DNA of 64,000 nt from Gimesia aquarii (GCF_007748195.1 NZ_CP037920.1:6167800-6231799); one strand, 5' to 3'. Counted from the stretch's first letter, positions 48,138 to 58,146 are shown. Notes: a model not told the origin generated them from the letters alone. Translations and numbers: made by a program.

Positions 48138-48336
48138 CTTACTTCACCATTTAAACTAATGTTTGACAAAATCAATGCCGAATGGCATTTTGGTTTTTGC
48201 GAATGAACTTCGCACTCTTTCGGGATCGGCACTTCGCCTCCATCAGAATGATGGCTCCCTGGTCGGGATTTCTCCCACTACTTTCAATCGCTGGATCCCA
48301 CCAACGCAGAAAAACACTTATCAAGAAACAACCAGA

Positions 48337-49326
48337 TTACTCACGCGCTATCAGAGGACCGAACGAAAATGCATCATTATCGGGAGAGTTTTCGCTTTTT
48401 GAGGCTGATACCTCGGTCGATTCTCTGCGAGCGATAGAGAAATTAGCGGGGTCTTCGTGTAAGAGTTCTATAAATTTCGAAACCGCATCGGGTGTCGACT
48501 TCTGCTTTCTTTGAATGATTCCAATTGGACGAAACCACTCGATTTGCTCCAGGTGCACTACATTTAATGACTGATCCTGAACTTCCTTATCAACAGTAGG
48601 TAAAGGCAGAATTGCAATACCTGCTTCTGCCTCGACAGCGCGTTTGATATTCTCAATGTTGTCAAATTCGTGAACCACTTGCGGATGGACCCCGGCTTTT
48701 TTCAACCAGCGATCAATCTTTTGTCGAACGACTAATTCAGCGGTAAATGCCACAAAAGGTTCGTCTTCAATTTCACTGACCGAGCAACTTCCCCGATCAG
48801 ACAAACGATGATCAGGAGGCACCACGAGTACAAGAGGCTGTTCCTGCCATAAAATACTTGTGAGTTCTTTGTCTTCCTTCGGAAATGAAACCAGTCCCAA
48901 ATCTGCCTGATTTTCACAGATCCTCTGATAAACTTCGTCGGGATGTAAATAGTCCAGACTTACTGACACATCTGGATAGAGTTCCTGGAACTGTTCCACG
49001 TATTCATGCATCTGAGCCAACCCTACCGAGTAGATGGCGGCAATTCTGACTCTGTTTTTGGTTTTGCCCACGGCACTTCGAACTTGCTCTTCGACATCTT
49101 CAAACGACTGTAACAACTGCTGGCAACCATCAAAATAGATCTCGCCAGCAGGAGTGAGCTCAAAAGGCCGTTTGGAACGATCAATCAACTGAGTACCTAA
49201 TCGCTTTTCTAATGTATGTACTGCCTGACTGGCGGCTGACTGAGACACACGTCGAACCTCAGCAGCTTTGGAAAAGCTACCGTGAATCACAACGTCGCAA
49301 AAAAGTTCAGCATTACGCAGGTGCAT
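48337..49326 (-). CDS. LysR-family transcriptional regulator
   Basis: The protein has 329 residues. The N-terminal winged helix (MHLRNAELFCDVVIHGSFS, then RRVSQSAASQAVHTLEKRLG) is followed by the PBP2-like co-inducer domain (VRIAAIYSVGLAQMHEYVEQ). It lies 199 bases upstream of gltB on the same strand, not divergent as for typical LysR pairs such as gltC-gltAB. A role in glutamate synthase regulation is plausible from position only. It may be autoregulated by the 5' region to 49600. Confidence 0.9.
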   Translation of the reverse strand: MHLRNAELFCDVVIHGSFSKAAEVRRVSQSAASQAVHTLEKRLGTQLIDRSKRPFELTPAGEIYFDGCQQLLQSFEDVEEQVRSAVGKTKNRVRIAAIYSVGLAQMHEYVEQFQELYPDVSVSLDYLHPDEVYQRICENQADLGLVSFPKEDKELTSILWQEQPLVLVVPPDHRLSDRGSCSVSEIEDEPFVAFTAELVVRQKIDRWLKKAGVHPQVVHEFDNIENIKRAVEAEAGIAILPLPTVDKEVQDQSLNVVHLEQIEWFRPIGIIQRKQKSTPDAVSKFIELLHEDPANFSIARRESTEVSASKSENSPDNDAFSFGPLIARE

Positions 49327-50002
49327 GGAAGTAAAACCAACCCCATTTATAAGGAATACTAATAATAGACGGCCCTAAGTATTTCAATTTCGAATACGAG
49401 ACAGTGTAGGCTTCAAACCTTCGAGAAGTCAAGCGCACGCATTTCCTTTCGAAAGTCCTTCTTAACCTTAGGAAAAACGTGATTTTCCCAAAACTTTTCT
49501 TTCAAAACACTTATGAAGAAAGCACTTAAAAAGATCAGCAGTCATCGATCTGTCTTAAACTTCTTCCCCTTATGGCCGAAGTACACAGAATATTAATACA
49601 ATCCGGCCTGTATTCAAATTTATACAAGCGTTTGTCAAATTGCTTCTGCATAACGAACGAAGCACCTCTTCTCGTTCAAATTCATCGATTTTCGTTACTC
49701 ATAATCACTTTTCTTAATCCAGATACCAGTGATTCGCGTTGGTTGTGTTATGTTATTGATGGAAAATGGGATTTCCCGATGAGTGATTTTTGCTCGATCT
49801 CCAACCAGCAAAGCGAACCTCAGCGAACCTCAATGTAATAGATTTACTGGGCTTGGAATTTTTGACTACTGAAGCACAATCATGTCTGCAAACCTACTCA
49901 AGTCCCCCAATCAAAGATAAGATCAGCATTTCCTGCTGTAAGGGAATGCACTTAAGAATACGCCCATCTTCACTTTATCTTTCAATCTGAAAAGGAACTC
50001 TG
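49327..50002. other. Gene-free region between divergent LysR and lipoprotein genes
   Basis: About 675 bases include the divergent promoter regions. A perfect tandem duplication of AGCGAACCTC occupies 49812-49831. Short open frames are not supported by RBS or composition. Confidence 0.5.
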
Positions 50003-51253
50003 ATGAAGAAATTAAGCACTTTTTTGACTCTACTTTTCTTAGTCGGAACGCTTCCCCTTCTCTCCGGCTGTGGAAAATCAAAAGAACAACCAGGTCAATC
50101 GTCAGCAAAGCCATTAGGACCTGCCGAGTCGATGACGGTTATGATAGATGGTGTCAGTAACCAAAAAATGGAAGCCGTCTGGGAGTTCCTTCCCGCCAGT
50201 TATCAGACAGACATCAATGGTCTGGTAAAAGAGTTTGCCACCAAGATGGATCCGGAAATGTATAATGGTACGTTCCAGACAGCCCAACGCCTGACTAAGC
50301 TGCTCAAGGACAAAAAAGCATATATCCTCAAAAATCAGACCATTAAGGGACTGCCCGTACCACCCGACAAAGTCGATCAATTCTGGGATCCAACAATTAG
50401 CTTATTGAATACCATTGTTCAAAGTGACATTTCCAATCTGGATAAACTGAAAGACTTTGACGGTGGAAAATTCTTATCCACAACCGGCAACCAATTGGCG
50501 AAATCTGTCATTTCGATTTCTGATCTAATCCCTACCAAAGAAAATGAGCCCAGCTTTTCTGAGAAAATGAAGCAGACTAAAGTCACTGTTGTCTCCACGG
50601 AGGGTGATACGGCCACAATTAAAATCGAAGCCCCGGGTGAAGAGCCAAAAGAAGAAACTATGGTCAAAGTCGAAGGCAAATGGATTCCCAAAAATTTGGC
50701 AGACAACTGGAAATCCAAAATGGAAGAAGCGCATCAGAAACTGGCCGAACTCACACCAGAAAAAGTGACCGCTCAGAAGGAACAAACACTGGCTGGACTC
50801 AAAAAAATGAATGAGGTTTTAGCTCAATTGGAAAACGCGAAAACAGAGGAAGAATTCAACCAAACTCTGACTCCGATTGTTGCTCCCGTCGCCATGTTTG
50901 CACCGATGCTCATGATGCAAATGGGACAATCTATGATGGGAGCCCCCCAGGGAGGGCCAATGACCTTGGGAGGACCTCAGAGTCTGGGGGAAAGCAACGC
51001 TGCTGATCCGGAAACAGTTGTGACCATTGTCATTGATAAAAAATTATCAAATGCTGAGCAAGATCCTATTATCGACGAATTAATTAAGGTCGTTGATGGG
51101 GCAAATATCCTACCGAATGTTGTAGGAGAAACGACTGTCATTCGCGTTTCACCAGTTAAGAACGTGGAAGAATTTGCCAAGAAAATCAAATTTGGAAAAA
51201 CGACCAAAGTGGATCCCAAAACACGTTCCATTAATGTGGAGCTGGCAAAATAG
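50003..51253 (+). CDS. Lipoprotein of unknown function
   Basis: The protein has 416 residues, with a lipoprotein signal (lipobox LLSGC, mature start CGKSKEQPGQ), then an alpha-helical body rich in Lys and Glu. A Met/Gly-rich stretch (about 297-330: MFAPMLMMQMGQSMMG then PQGGPMTLGG) precedes a C-terminal alpha/beta segment (ETVVTIVIDKKLSNAEQD, TTVIRVSPVKNVEEFAKKI). I do not recognise the family. RBS AAAAGGA precedes ATG 50003. A shared bidirectional terminator lies downstream. Confidence 0.62.
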   Translation: MKKLSTFLTLLFLVGTLPLLSGCGKSKEQPGQSSAKPLGPAESMTVMIDGVSNQKMEAVWEFLPASYQTDINGLVKEFATKMDPEMYNGTFQTAQRLTKLLKDKKAYILKNQTIKGLPVPPDKVDQFWDPTISLLNTIVQSDISNLDKLKDFDGGKFLSTTGNQLAKSVISISDLIPTKENEPSFSEKMKQTKVTVVSTEGDTATIKIEAPGEEPKEETMVKVEGKWIPKNLADNWKSKMEEAHQKLAELTPEKVTAQKEQTLAGLKKMNEVLAQLENAKTEEEFNQTLTPIVAPVAMFAPMLMMQMGQSMMGAPQGGPMTLGGPQSLGESNAADPETVVTIVIDKKLSNAEQDPIIDELIKVVDGANILPNVVGETTVIRVSPVKNVEEFAKKIKFGKTTKVDPKTRSINVELAK

Positions 51254-51374
51254 CCCGTATCCAAGTTTATTATAGCGGCTCAAGGATTGTTTGAACCTCG
51301 TATCATCACTCTTTGAAGCCGCTATGGTTACATTGGAAGCGCTATAGTATTTGATTTCTCTGTCGAACATAAAA

Positions 51375-51408
51375 AAGGCCACTTCCCTAGTTCACGGGAA
51401 GTGGCCTT
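51375..51408. terminator. Bidirectional rho-independent terminator
   Basis: AAGGCCACTTCCC pairs perfectly with GGGAAGTGGCCTT (13 bp) around an 8-base loop. A-rich sequence lies upstream and a T-rich stretch downstream, so it can serve both the plus-strand lipoprotein gene and the minus-strand gene that ends at 51457. Confidence 0.92.
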
Positions 51409-51456
51409 ACATTTTTGCTGGTTTGCGCAGCAAGCATTCAAACTTTTCTGGGAAAA

Positions 51457-51708
51457 TTAAGCAGCTTCTGAGACGTCTTCGTCATCTTCAGCACAAGCTT
51501 CAATTTCTGTATCCCATTCTTCTTCACCCATCGCTTCTTCAGCCTCTTCTTCATAAACGAGATAATAAATCTCATTCATCGCTTCTTCGAGGTAAGAGCG
51601 AATATTTTCACTATTGGTAGTCTCAATCAAATTTTCCAGTTGTGCGACCACACGATCCACTTCTTCACTGGTGATTTCTTCGAACTGTTCTTCGTTTTGT
51701 TCTGACAT
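51457..51708 (-). CDS. Small acidic protein of unknown function
   Basis: The protein has 83 residues and is strongly acidic (EEEAEEAMGEEEWDTEIEAC), with a predicted helical N-terminus (SEEVDRVVAQLENLIETTN, SYLEEAMNEIYYLVYEEE). RBS GGGAGG before ATG 51708 is strong. No signal or membrane segment is present. It is probably a true small protein; the role is unknown. Confidence 0.65.
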   Translation of the reverse strand: MSEQNEEQFEEITSEEVDRVVAQLENLIETTNSENIRSYLEEAMNEIYYLVYEEEAEEAMGEEEWDTEIEACAEDDEDVSEAA

Positions 51709-51902
51709 TGTTACCTCCCTGTCCTGTGTTTGATAACCATAAGCACGAAAAGCACGAATTTTATTATCGGTTTTCCAAGCTTAAAGCATTAGCACTGCCC
51801 TGTGCAAAAATTACCAGACGAATCAACAAATCCTAAATATCCGCAGTTCGTCTACCAGATCAATTTTTCAACTCACTCTAATCAGAAAAGAAGTAAAAAC
51901 AC

Positions 51903-52061
51903 TCACGACTTCTTTTTCTTTTTCGATTCTTTTTTTGCGGTTGTTTTTTTCTTGGATTTCTTCTTTTTTTTCTCTTTATTGACGGACTTATCACTAAAAA
52001 TTCGGTCCCAGCCATTTGAGAAATCTTCGGTCGAACCTGTGTGGACCGTATACCCCGTCAC
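51903..52061 (-). CDS. Small protein with lysine-rich tail, GTG start
   Basis: The protein has 52 residues and begins with GTG at 52061 preceded by a near-perfect RBS (GGGAGGAG six bases away), which outweighs an upstream start giving a longer reading. The sequence starts TGYTVHTGSTEDFSNGWDRIF and ends in about 25 residues dominated by Lys (KKKKKSKKKTTAKKESKKKK). It looks like a small planctomycete protein with a nucleic-acid-binding or sorting tail; I cannot assign function. The neighbouring M1 peptidase also ends in a Lys-rich tail. Confidence 0.6.
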   Translation of the reverse strand: MTGYTVHTGSTEDFSNGWDRIFSDKSVNKEKKKKKSKKKTTAKKESKKKKKS

Positions 52062-52225
52062 TTGAATCTCCTCCCTTATCAAAAATACAATCAAAATCAG
52101 ATGAGCGACTTAGGTAAATTATTTATGAAACCAGAAATTGTGGCAAGCCTAAAAAACGGGTCTTAAACAGCAGATGTCCCGATTTTGGTAGACTGAATCC
52201 AGGTTTTAAAAAAGTGAGCTTTCAA

Positions 52226-52564
52226 ATGGCCCCGAAACGACAACCTCCGTATTACGCTGTCATATTCACATCCACCCAAACTGATGATTTGGATGGATAT
52301 GCGGAAATGTCTGCCCATATGGAAAAGCTTGCCAGCAATCAATCCGGATTTCTTGGCATAGAGTCTTTTCGTTCACTAGATAAAAAGGGCGTCACGATTT
52401 CGTACTGGAAAGATTTGAGCGCCATTCGTGCCTGGAAAGAAAATCCAGAACATCTGACTGCACAACAACTTGGAAAACAGCAATGGTATCAGGACTATAC
52501 TATCGAGATTGCTAAAATCGAAACAGCTTACGACTTTCAGACCGGCTGCCCTCCTTCGGAATAG
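52226..52564 (+). CDS. Antibiotic biosynthesis monooxygenase-fold (ABM) protein
   Basis: The protein has 112 residues. The ferredoxin-like ABM domain is seen in YYAVIFTSTQTDDLDGYAEM, MEKLASNQSGFLGIESFRS, ISYWKDLSAIRAWKENPEH and DYTIEIAKIETAYDF. These small dimeric proteins include heme-degrading and quinone monooxygenases; the substrate is unknown. I chose ATG 52226; a GTG at 52214 is possible. The gene converges with the M1 peptidase. Confidence 0.82.
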   Translation: MAPKRQPPYYAVIFTSTQTDDLDGYAEMSAHMEKLASNQSGFLGIESFRSLDKKGVTISYWKDLSAIRAWKENPEHLTAQQLGKQQWYQDYTIEIAKIETAYDFQTGCPPSE

Positions 52565-52594
52565 GGCGGGACGACGTTCTCCTACTCAAACCGA

Positions 52595-54991
52595 TTACTT
52601 TTTCTTCGTCGGTTTCGAAGTCGGTTTTTCCTTGGTTTGTTTCGTCTGCTGCTTTTGTTTCTGCATTTCGTTTTTTGATTTTTTCGATTTTTGTAGTTGG
52701 AAATAGGATTTTCCAATTGTTCTGGGAAATTCGTTGTTCGAAAGCTGAGTATCGGCAGTCTCCCGATGTGGGTCCAACGTCAGACTTTTCAGAGGTTTGT
52801 CAGTCAAAATCAATTTGGACACACTTTCATTGTTCAAACGCCAGATTTCTGCGGGGATCCGGATCATCTGAGTCGAATCATCTTCTAACGTCAGTTTTAA
52901 AATCACCGGCATCACAAGACCACCGTTGTTTTTGAGGTCGATCAGATAAAAGTATTTCTCTGTTTCCAAAAGCTTTTTTTCTTCTATATTCAATTGCTTT
53001 ATAAGAGCTTCAAACTTTTTCCGATCGGCGTCAGTCACATCTAAATCATCAAACTCGTTATAAAAATCCTTCAATTCCGGATATTGATCGGTTCGCTTGG
53101 GAAGTTTTTTGTTTCGCATCTTGGAAAGCGATTCGGGTTCTGCATCTCTCTCTTTTTTGCGTCGGACTTTGTCTACATAAGGGTCGCCTGTTTCCAGCGA
53201 ATACTGCTTAACATTTTCAATAGCAATATCAGTATGATCGGTGGTGTAAAACCAACCCCGCCAGAACCAGTCTAAATCAACTCCCGACGCATCTTCCATC
53301 GTGCGGAAAAAGTCTGCTGGTGTCGGTCGCTTGAACATCCATCGCCGGGAATATTCTTTGAATGCATAATCGAACAATTCCCTGCCCAATACGGTTTCAC
53401 GCAAAACATTCAGGGCCGTTGCAGGTTTACCATAGGCATTATTCCCAAACTGTAAAATCGATTCTGAATTGGTCATGATGGGAACCTGATAATTACTTTT
53501 CATATAGCCCACAATCGCACGCGGCTCTCCACGACGCGAGGGATAATCGGGTTCCCACTCCTGTTCTGTCAAAAATTGCAGAAACGTCGTAATACCTTCA
53601 TCCATCCAGGTCCATTGCCGCTCGTCACTATTCACGATCATGGGAAAATAGTTGTGCCCCACTTCGTGAATGATCACGGAAATTAAACCGTATTTGGTTC
53701 GCTTCGAATAGGTCCCATCTTTTTCTGGCCGTGGTCCATTGAAACAAATCATAGGATATTCCATACCATACACAGGACCGTTTACAGAAATTGCAACGGG
53801 ATAGGGATAAGGAAACGTATACTTTGAAAACACATTCAGCGTATGAATGATGGCGTGGGTTGAATATTTACTCCATAATGGTTCCCCTTCGTTCGGATAA
53901 AAGGACATAGCCATGACCGGCTGGTCCGGTTTGCCTTCCACCTGATGCCCTTGAGCATCCCAAATGAATTTTCGGGAACTGGCGAACGCAAAATCACGAA
54001 CGTTATCAGCCTTAAAAATCCAGGTCTTCTTACCTTTCGGCTTTGAAGATTCGTTCTGTTTGGCTTCTTCGGGCGTCACCACAAACATCGGCTTTTTCGC
54101 CGTTTCTGCTTGCTTGAGTCGTTTCTGCTGCTCGGCTGTAAGTACGTCTTTAGGGTTCTGTAAAAGTCCCGAAGCCGCAACGATGTGATCATCGGGTACA
54201 GTAATCCGTGTTAAAAAATTACCAAACTCAAGCGTGAACTCGCCACGTCCTAAAAATTGCTTGTGCTGCCAACCGGTATTGTCTGTGTAAGCTACCATGC
54301 GAGGATACCAGTGCGCAATTTCGTAGAGAAAATTCTTATCGTCTTCGAAATATTCAAAACCGGTTCGCGCAGGCCTGCTTTTGGAATCGTTGATCAAATA
54401 GCTCCAGTCCACTGAAAACTGTGTACTTTCATCTGTTTTTAGCGGTTGAGGTAAATCAATGCGTAACATCGTCTTGATGACTGTGTAGGGAAGTGGCTCT
54501 CCTTTCGCGTCGCGAACCGCTTGAATTTTCATACTGCCATCGAATGTCTCTTTCGCCAGTAATTGCTTCATCGATTTAAAGCCGACTTTTCCCAAGGGAG
54601 AACTTGTTCCCGAGCGATGCGCGTCTGAATCAGAAGAAAGAATATTGGTATCAAGCTGTAACCAGAGATAACTCAATGAATCAGGAGAGCGATTCGTATA
54701 CGTGATCTTTTCCGAGCCAATAATTTTCTGCAGTGCATCATCGAGTTCTACATCGATTTCATAATCGGCTTGCTGCTGCCAGTATTCTTTGCCGGGAGCC
54801 CCTGAAGCGGTTCGGTATTCATTGGGAGTCGGCAAAACTTCTTCTAACTGCCGGAATTTATCCTGCTGTTTGAACTTGTTGTTATTGACAACCTGACCAA
54901 AAACAACGGGGCCGGTGAAGGAGAACAACGCAATAGAAACAGATGCGGCAATGGACAAGAATCGATCACGTTGAATAGGTTTTGTTTTCAT
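52595..54991 (-). CDS. Exported M1-family zinc metallopeptidase
   Basis: The protein has 798 residues. A signal peptide (LSIAASVSIALFSFTGPVVF) is followed by an M1-type N-terminal beta domain and a catalytic domain with GMEYPMICF (GAMEN-like) and HEVGH at residues 442-446, with the third zinc ligand Glu465 in WMDEG (HExxH-x18-E). The C-terminal region is atypical: a helical linker around 605-660, a beta domain, then a Lys-rich tail of about 30 residues (QKQKQQTKQTKEKPTSKP). Aminopeptidase or peptide-scavenging function is inferred from the family. ATG 54991 is preferred to a GTG at 55003. Confidence 0.9.
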   Translation of the reverse strand: MKTKPIQRDRFLSIAASVSIALFSFTGPVVFGQVVNNNKFKQQDKFRQLEEVLPTPNEYRTASGAPGKEYWQQQADYEIDVELDDALQKIIGSEKITYTNRSPDSLSYLWLQLDTNILSSDSDAHRSGTSSPLGKVGFKSMKQLLAKETFDGSMKIQAVRDAKGEPLPYTVIKTMLRIDLPQPLKTDESTQFSVDWSYLINDSKSRPARTGFEYFEDDKNFLYEIAHWYPRMVAYTDNTGWQHKQFLGRGEFTLEFGNFLTRITVPDDHIVAASGLLQNPKDVLTAEQQKRLKQAETAKKPMFVVTPEEAKQNESSKPKGKKTWIFKADNVRDFAFASSRKFIWDAQGHQVEGKPDQPVMAMSFYPNEGEPLWSKYSTHAIIHTLNVFSKYTFPYPYPVAISVNGPVYGMEYPMICFNGPRPEKDGTYSKRTKYGLISVIIHEVGHNYFPMIVNSDERQWTWMDEGITTFLQFLTEQEWEPDYPSRRGEPRAIVGYMKSNYQVPIMTNSESILQFGNNAYGKPATALNVLRETVLGRELFDYAFKEYSRRWMFKRPTPADFFRTMEDASGVDLDWFWRGWFYTTDHTDIAIENVKQYSLETGDPYVDKVRRKKERDAEPESLSKMRNKKLPKRTDQYPELKDFYNEFDDLDVTDADRKKFEALIKQLNIEEKKLLETEKYFYLIDLKNNGGLVMPVILKLTLEDDSTQMIRIPAEIWRLNNESVSKLILTDKPLKSLTLDPHRETADTQLSNNEFPRTIGKSYFQLQKSKKSKNEMQKQKQQTKQTKEKPTSKPTKKK

Positions 54992-55155
54992 GAAGTTCGT
55001 CACTGTTTGCTCGTTTGCGGTATAAGTTTGAAAAATGATTCTAGAAACAAAAAGGAACTAAAGGCCCATTCTAACCAGATTTACACAGGAAATTGCAAGT
55101 GATTTCTATTAACAGGCAGACTTCCCCCTTGATGTCTTACGTAGAAAGGCCTGTT

Positions 55156-56163
55156 TTAGCGGGCAAGAAATTTCAGGATTCCTTCCCAGGGCTGCATATA
55201 TGTCAAGAATGGAAGTCCATCAACGGTTGGTTCACGTTGTTTTGTCACACCATCGACGGCGTTTGCCTCATTGACGATTGATTCCAGAACCTGTTGTTGT
55301 TCGGCTCGTTGCCACTGAAAAAGAGCGTCAGATTGTCCCTTCAATAATGCCACCGCAGCAGCCAGAGCAGAGGCTCCCCAATTACTGGTTCCCGCTACAA
55401 TATTCCAGTCGGTGGCAATGCGGCAGGGAATCAAACCGGAACTGTCTGAAGCGATTCTGCGATCCAACTCTTCCCAGGGGATGATCCCCATTCCAATTTC
55501 ATTCCCACCATCACCAACGCCAATCGTTTTCGCTTCCGGGAAAAATTCAGAAAGTCGTTCAAATAAGAGATGTAGCGGAGCGGTATACTGATCGATTATT
55601 TCGCCCCGCATATTATGACAGCGATCGAAATGAGCTGGAGTCACCTTGCTTTGAAAATCAGCATATGCGGTCTCTGCTTGACCCGGTTGTTGTGTGAAAG
55701 AGTCTATTGTGTGGCTGGGCCCCACACGCTCGACGGAGATTAAATGGCTGATAGTCTGTTGATGGAAAAATGATTCTATCCATTCTTCGTTCTCAGTTGA
55801 CAAAACGTTCATTTTCGAAGCGGGGTACGAAAAAGCCTCCATGGTTGCTGCAACCACGGGAGCACACAACTCATCAGTCACGACTGATGTATTGATTCCA
55901 CATTCTTCCAGCAGCGAAGCCAGCAAAATGGCGCCTGGTGGACCATCAGTTTCTGCTGAGGGAATCACTGCAGAGGGAACATAAAAACCTGTAGAAATGA
56001 CGACTTGTGAAGCGTTCTGAAACAGGTGATTCGCAGAATTGAGTAAATGGTCGCGACAGAGAGGTCCAAACTCAGATTCCGAGCTAATTAGTCCTCGCTT
56101 TCCCGGATCTCTGCGAATGAGACGGTCAAACTCTCGGATTGTGTCTATTTGTGTGCTGTCCAT
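55156..56163 (-). CDS. DUF4392 protein (D-glutamate cyclase-like)
   Basis: The protein has 335 residues. Features are ISTGFYVPSAVIPSAETDGP, ILLASLLEECGINTSVVTDE, SVERVGPSHTIDS, IGVGDGGNEIGMG and NWGASALAAAVALL. This matches the family that includes human DGLUCY (C14orf159), which converts D-glutamate to 5-oxo-D-proline. The mitochondrial-type enzyme also has an extra domain that is missing here. The gene is single, between the M1 peptidase and the cox operon. Confidence 0.82.
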   Translation of the reverse strand: MDSTQIDTIREFDRLIRRDPGKRGLISSESEFGPLCRDHLLNSANHLFQNASQVVISTGFYVPSAVIPSAETDGPPGAILLASLLEECGINTSVVTDELCAPVVAATMEAFSYPASKMNVLSTENEEWIESFFHQQTISHLISVERVGPSHTIDSFTQQPGQAETAYADFQSKVTPAHFDRCHNMRGEIIDQYTAPLHLLFERLSEFFPEAKTIGVGDGGNEIGMGIIPWEELDRRIASDSSGLIPCRIATDWNIVAGTSNWGASALAAAVALLKGQSDALFQWQRAEQQQVLESIVNEANAVDGVTKQREPTVDGLPFLTYMQPWEGILKFLAR

Positions 56164-56722
56164 TCAGGACCATTCACTTCGACGAACATGTGAATTATCA
56201 GGATAGTGAGAACCTTGCACCTCCAATTTGTCAAAGCCAAACAGGAATGGAATCTGAAAATGCAAAAAGAACTCTATTTTTGATCAGTTTAGTCAGGTTC
56301 TGAGCGAAACAACAGGCTATGCCGATTGAAAAAGCATGACAAAGAAAATACGATATTATTATGTTTGATTCCCGCTATTGGGACCAATCAACATTTGAAC
56401 CTTCCTGCTTGTGAGAAAAGGCACTCTTAAGGGAAACGCTGGTTGTCATAACGCCTGAGCATTGCCAAAATTACCTGGGTATTTTAGGCTGGAGAGCCTC
56501 CCGCCCCGCACAAGCAAACCTGTCAGAAAACTATTGCGGATTTGAGCAGATCAGCCACGGTATTTTTCTTTTAGTAATGAAATTGTTGGCGTTGCCGTAG
56601 CGCATGTGGACAGATGGGATTAGAATTGAGCCCGTGATGCCCCAGGATACCCAGATGGAGCCGTTTCCATCTCATCCAGATTTGTTCATCTACCATATTC
56701 ATAAAATTGAGGATTCACTTCT
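56164..56722. other. Intergenic region upstream of the cox operon
   Basis: About 560 bases between the divergent DUF4392 gene and the di-haem lipoprotein gene. It presumably holds the cox operon promoter. No tRNA, repeat or coding frame is evident. The RBS of the first cox-cluster gene is GAGGA near 56710. Confidence 0.5.
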
Positions 56723-58078
56723 GTGAGATTTGGGTTTCGTCGTCTTATTTTGTTGTCGCTCATCCCGCTGATCAGTTTCACGGGTTGCGAACAGCCGCAA
56801 GTCAAGTTTGTGTTCTCCCAAAAGACCAATGAACTCATTCCTGAAGCTGCCAAACCCGTCAAAGAGGCACTGGTCAGACAGTTTGGCAACCCTTTTGAAC
56901 TCACCCAATTTGAGGGTCTTCCAACTGACTTCGGCGATGTCCAGGGAACGGTAAAATCGGTCGAGTCTTCCGGAAAAGACCAGCCCTTGATCCGGTTTCA
57001 GGCAACAGGGCTCGAAAATGCTTACGATAAATTATTAGGTCTCCCTCTGGAATGGACGTCCGGCAAAGGACAAGGGCACATTTCACGGATCAAAGAATAT
57101 GATTTTGAGACAGGTACCATCGCTGTTGAAAAATCTCCAGAAATAGATCCTCAGTCGGGTGATACATTTCTGATAGAATGTGTTCGCCTGCAGTTTGGTC
57201 GTGATCTTTACAACCGTCACTGTATGCACTGCCACGGCATGAGCGGTGAAGGAACCGGCCCGACTTCACGCTATCTGAATCCGCCTCCCCGCGACTTCCG
57301 CCTGGGCATTTATAAATACACGTCGACCAAGCCAACCAGTAAAGCACAAGAGGCTGACCTCGCACGTACGGTCAAAGAGGGTATCGCAGGTACCTACATG
57401 CCGTCCTTCAAGTTGTTGACAGATGACGAAGTCTCTGCCATCGTGAACTATGTGATCTGGCTTTCGATTCGCGGAGAAACAGAAAAGAAACTCGTCGATG
57501 AGCTTTACCTCGATTATTCCGAAACCGCGATGGCGGAAAGAACGAGTGAAGAGGGCGGCGAAACACGTGAAGAAGTGCTTGAAGAACTTAAAGAGTACAT
57601 GGAGTTGGACTTTCCCGATACACTCGAATTTGCCACATCGAGCGTGGCAGAAGCTTGGGAAGAAGCCAATCTGGAAGACGCGATTGTCATTCCCCAAAAA
57701 CCTCGCGTCGCCGACACACCCGAATCGCGCGAGCGAGGACGCAAACTCTATCTGAGCCAAAAAACCAAATGCGCTTCCTGCCATGGCCCGCAAGCCCGAG
57801 GCAATGGAACAGCGACTCAGGATTTCTGGACGAATCCTGCAACGAATGAAAAATACTCTGAGCGAGGATTACACGATATCTGGGGAAATCTACTCCCTCC
57901 GAGAGATTTACATCGTGGAATTTATCGTGGTGGTCGAAGACCTATTGATACATACCGTCGTCTCTACTCTGGAATTAAAGGGACCCCCATGCCTGCGTTC
58001 GGCGGTTCTCTGACAGATGAAGAATTATGGGACATGGTTAATTATGTCATGAGCTTGCCTTATGATGGGAATCGCTGA
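56723..58078 (+). CDS. Di-haem cytochrome c lipoprotein at head of cox operon
   Basis: The protein has 451 residues, starting with GTG after GAGGA. The lipoprotein lipobox is SFTGC (Cys22). Residues 25-160 form an unfamiliar beta-rich domain. Two cytochrome c domains follow: CMHCH at 167-171 and CASCH at 350-354, each with a downstream Met candidate (GTYMPSF, GTPMPAF) as axial ligand. An acidic linker (about 265-320) separates them. It lies 68 bases upstream of coxB. CoxB has no fused cytochrome domain, so this protein probably donates electrons to the oxidase, tethered by its lipid. Confidence 0.85.
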   Translation: MRFGFRRLILLSLIPLISFTGCEQPQVKFVFSQKTNELIPEAAKPVKEALVRQFGNPFELTQFEGLPTDFGDVQGTVKSVESSGKDQPLIRFQATGLENAYDKLLGLPLEWTSGKGQGHISRIKEYDFETGTIAVEKSPEIDPQSGDTFLIECVRLQFGRDLYNRHCMHCHGMSGEGTGPTSRYLNPPPRDFRLGIYKYTSTKPTSKAQEADLARTVKEGIAGTYMPSFKLLTDDEVSAIVNYVIWLSIRGETEKKLVDELYLDYSETAMAERTSEEGGETREEVLEELKEYMELDFPDTLEFATSSVAEAWEEANLEDAIVIPQKPRVADTPESRERGRKLYLSQKTKCASCHGPQARGNGTATQDFWTNPATNEKYSERGLHDIWGNLLPPRDLHRGIYRGGRRPIDTYRRLYSGIKGTPMPAFGGSLTDEELWDMVNYVMSLPYDGNR

Positions 58079-58146
58079 TTTTAAAACGATCAAATGAATG
58101 AAGACGAATTTCATCCTCAACATGAAAAGCAAACAGGAGACCTGTA

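Noticed and set aside
49812-49831. Tandem 10-base duplication AGCGAACCTC
   Set aside because: A single short duplication with no wider repeat context; likely slippage.
49572-49990. Two short plus-strand frames in the LysR-lipoprotein gap
   Set aside because: They overlap each other in different frames and show no coding pattern or RBS.
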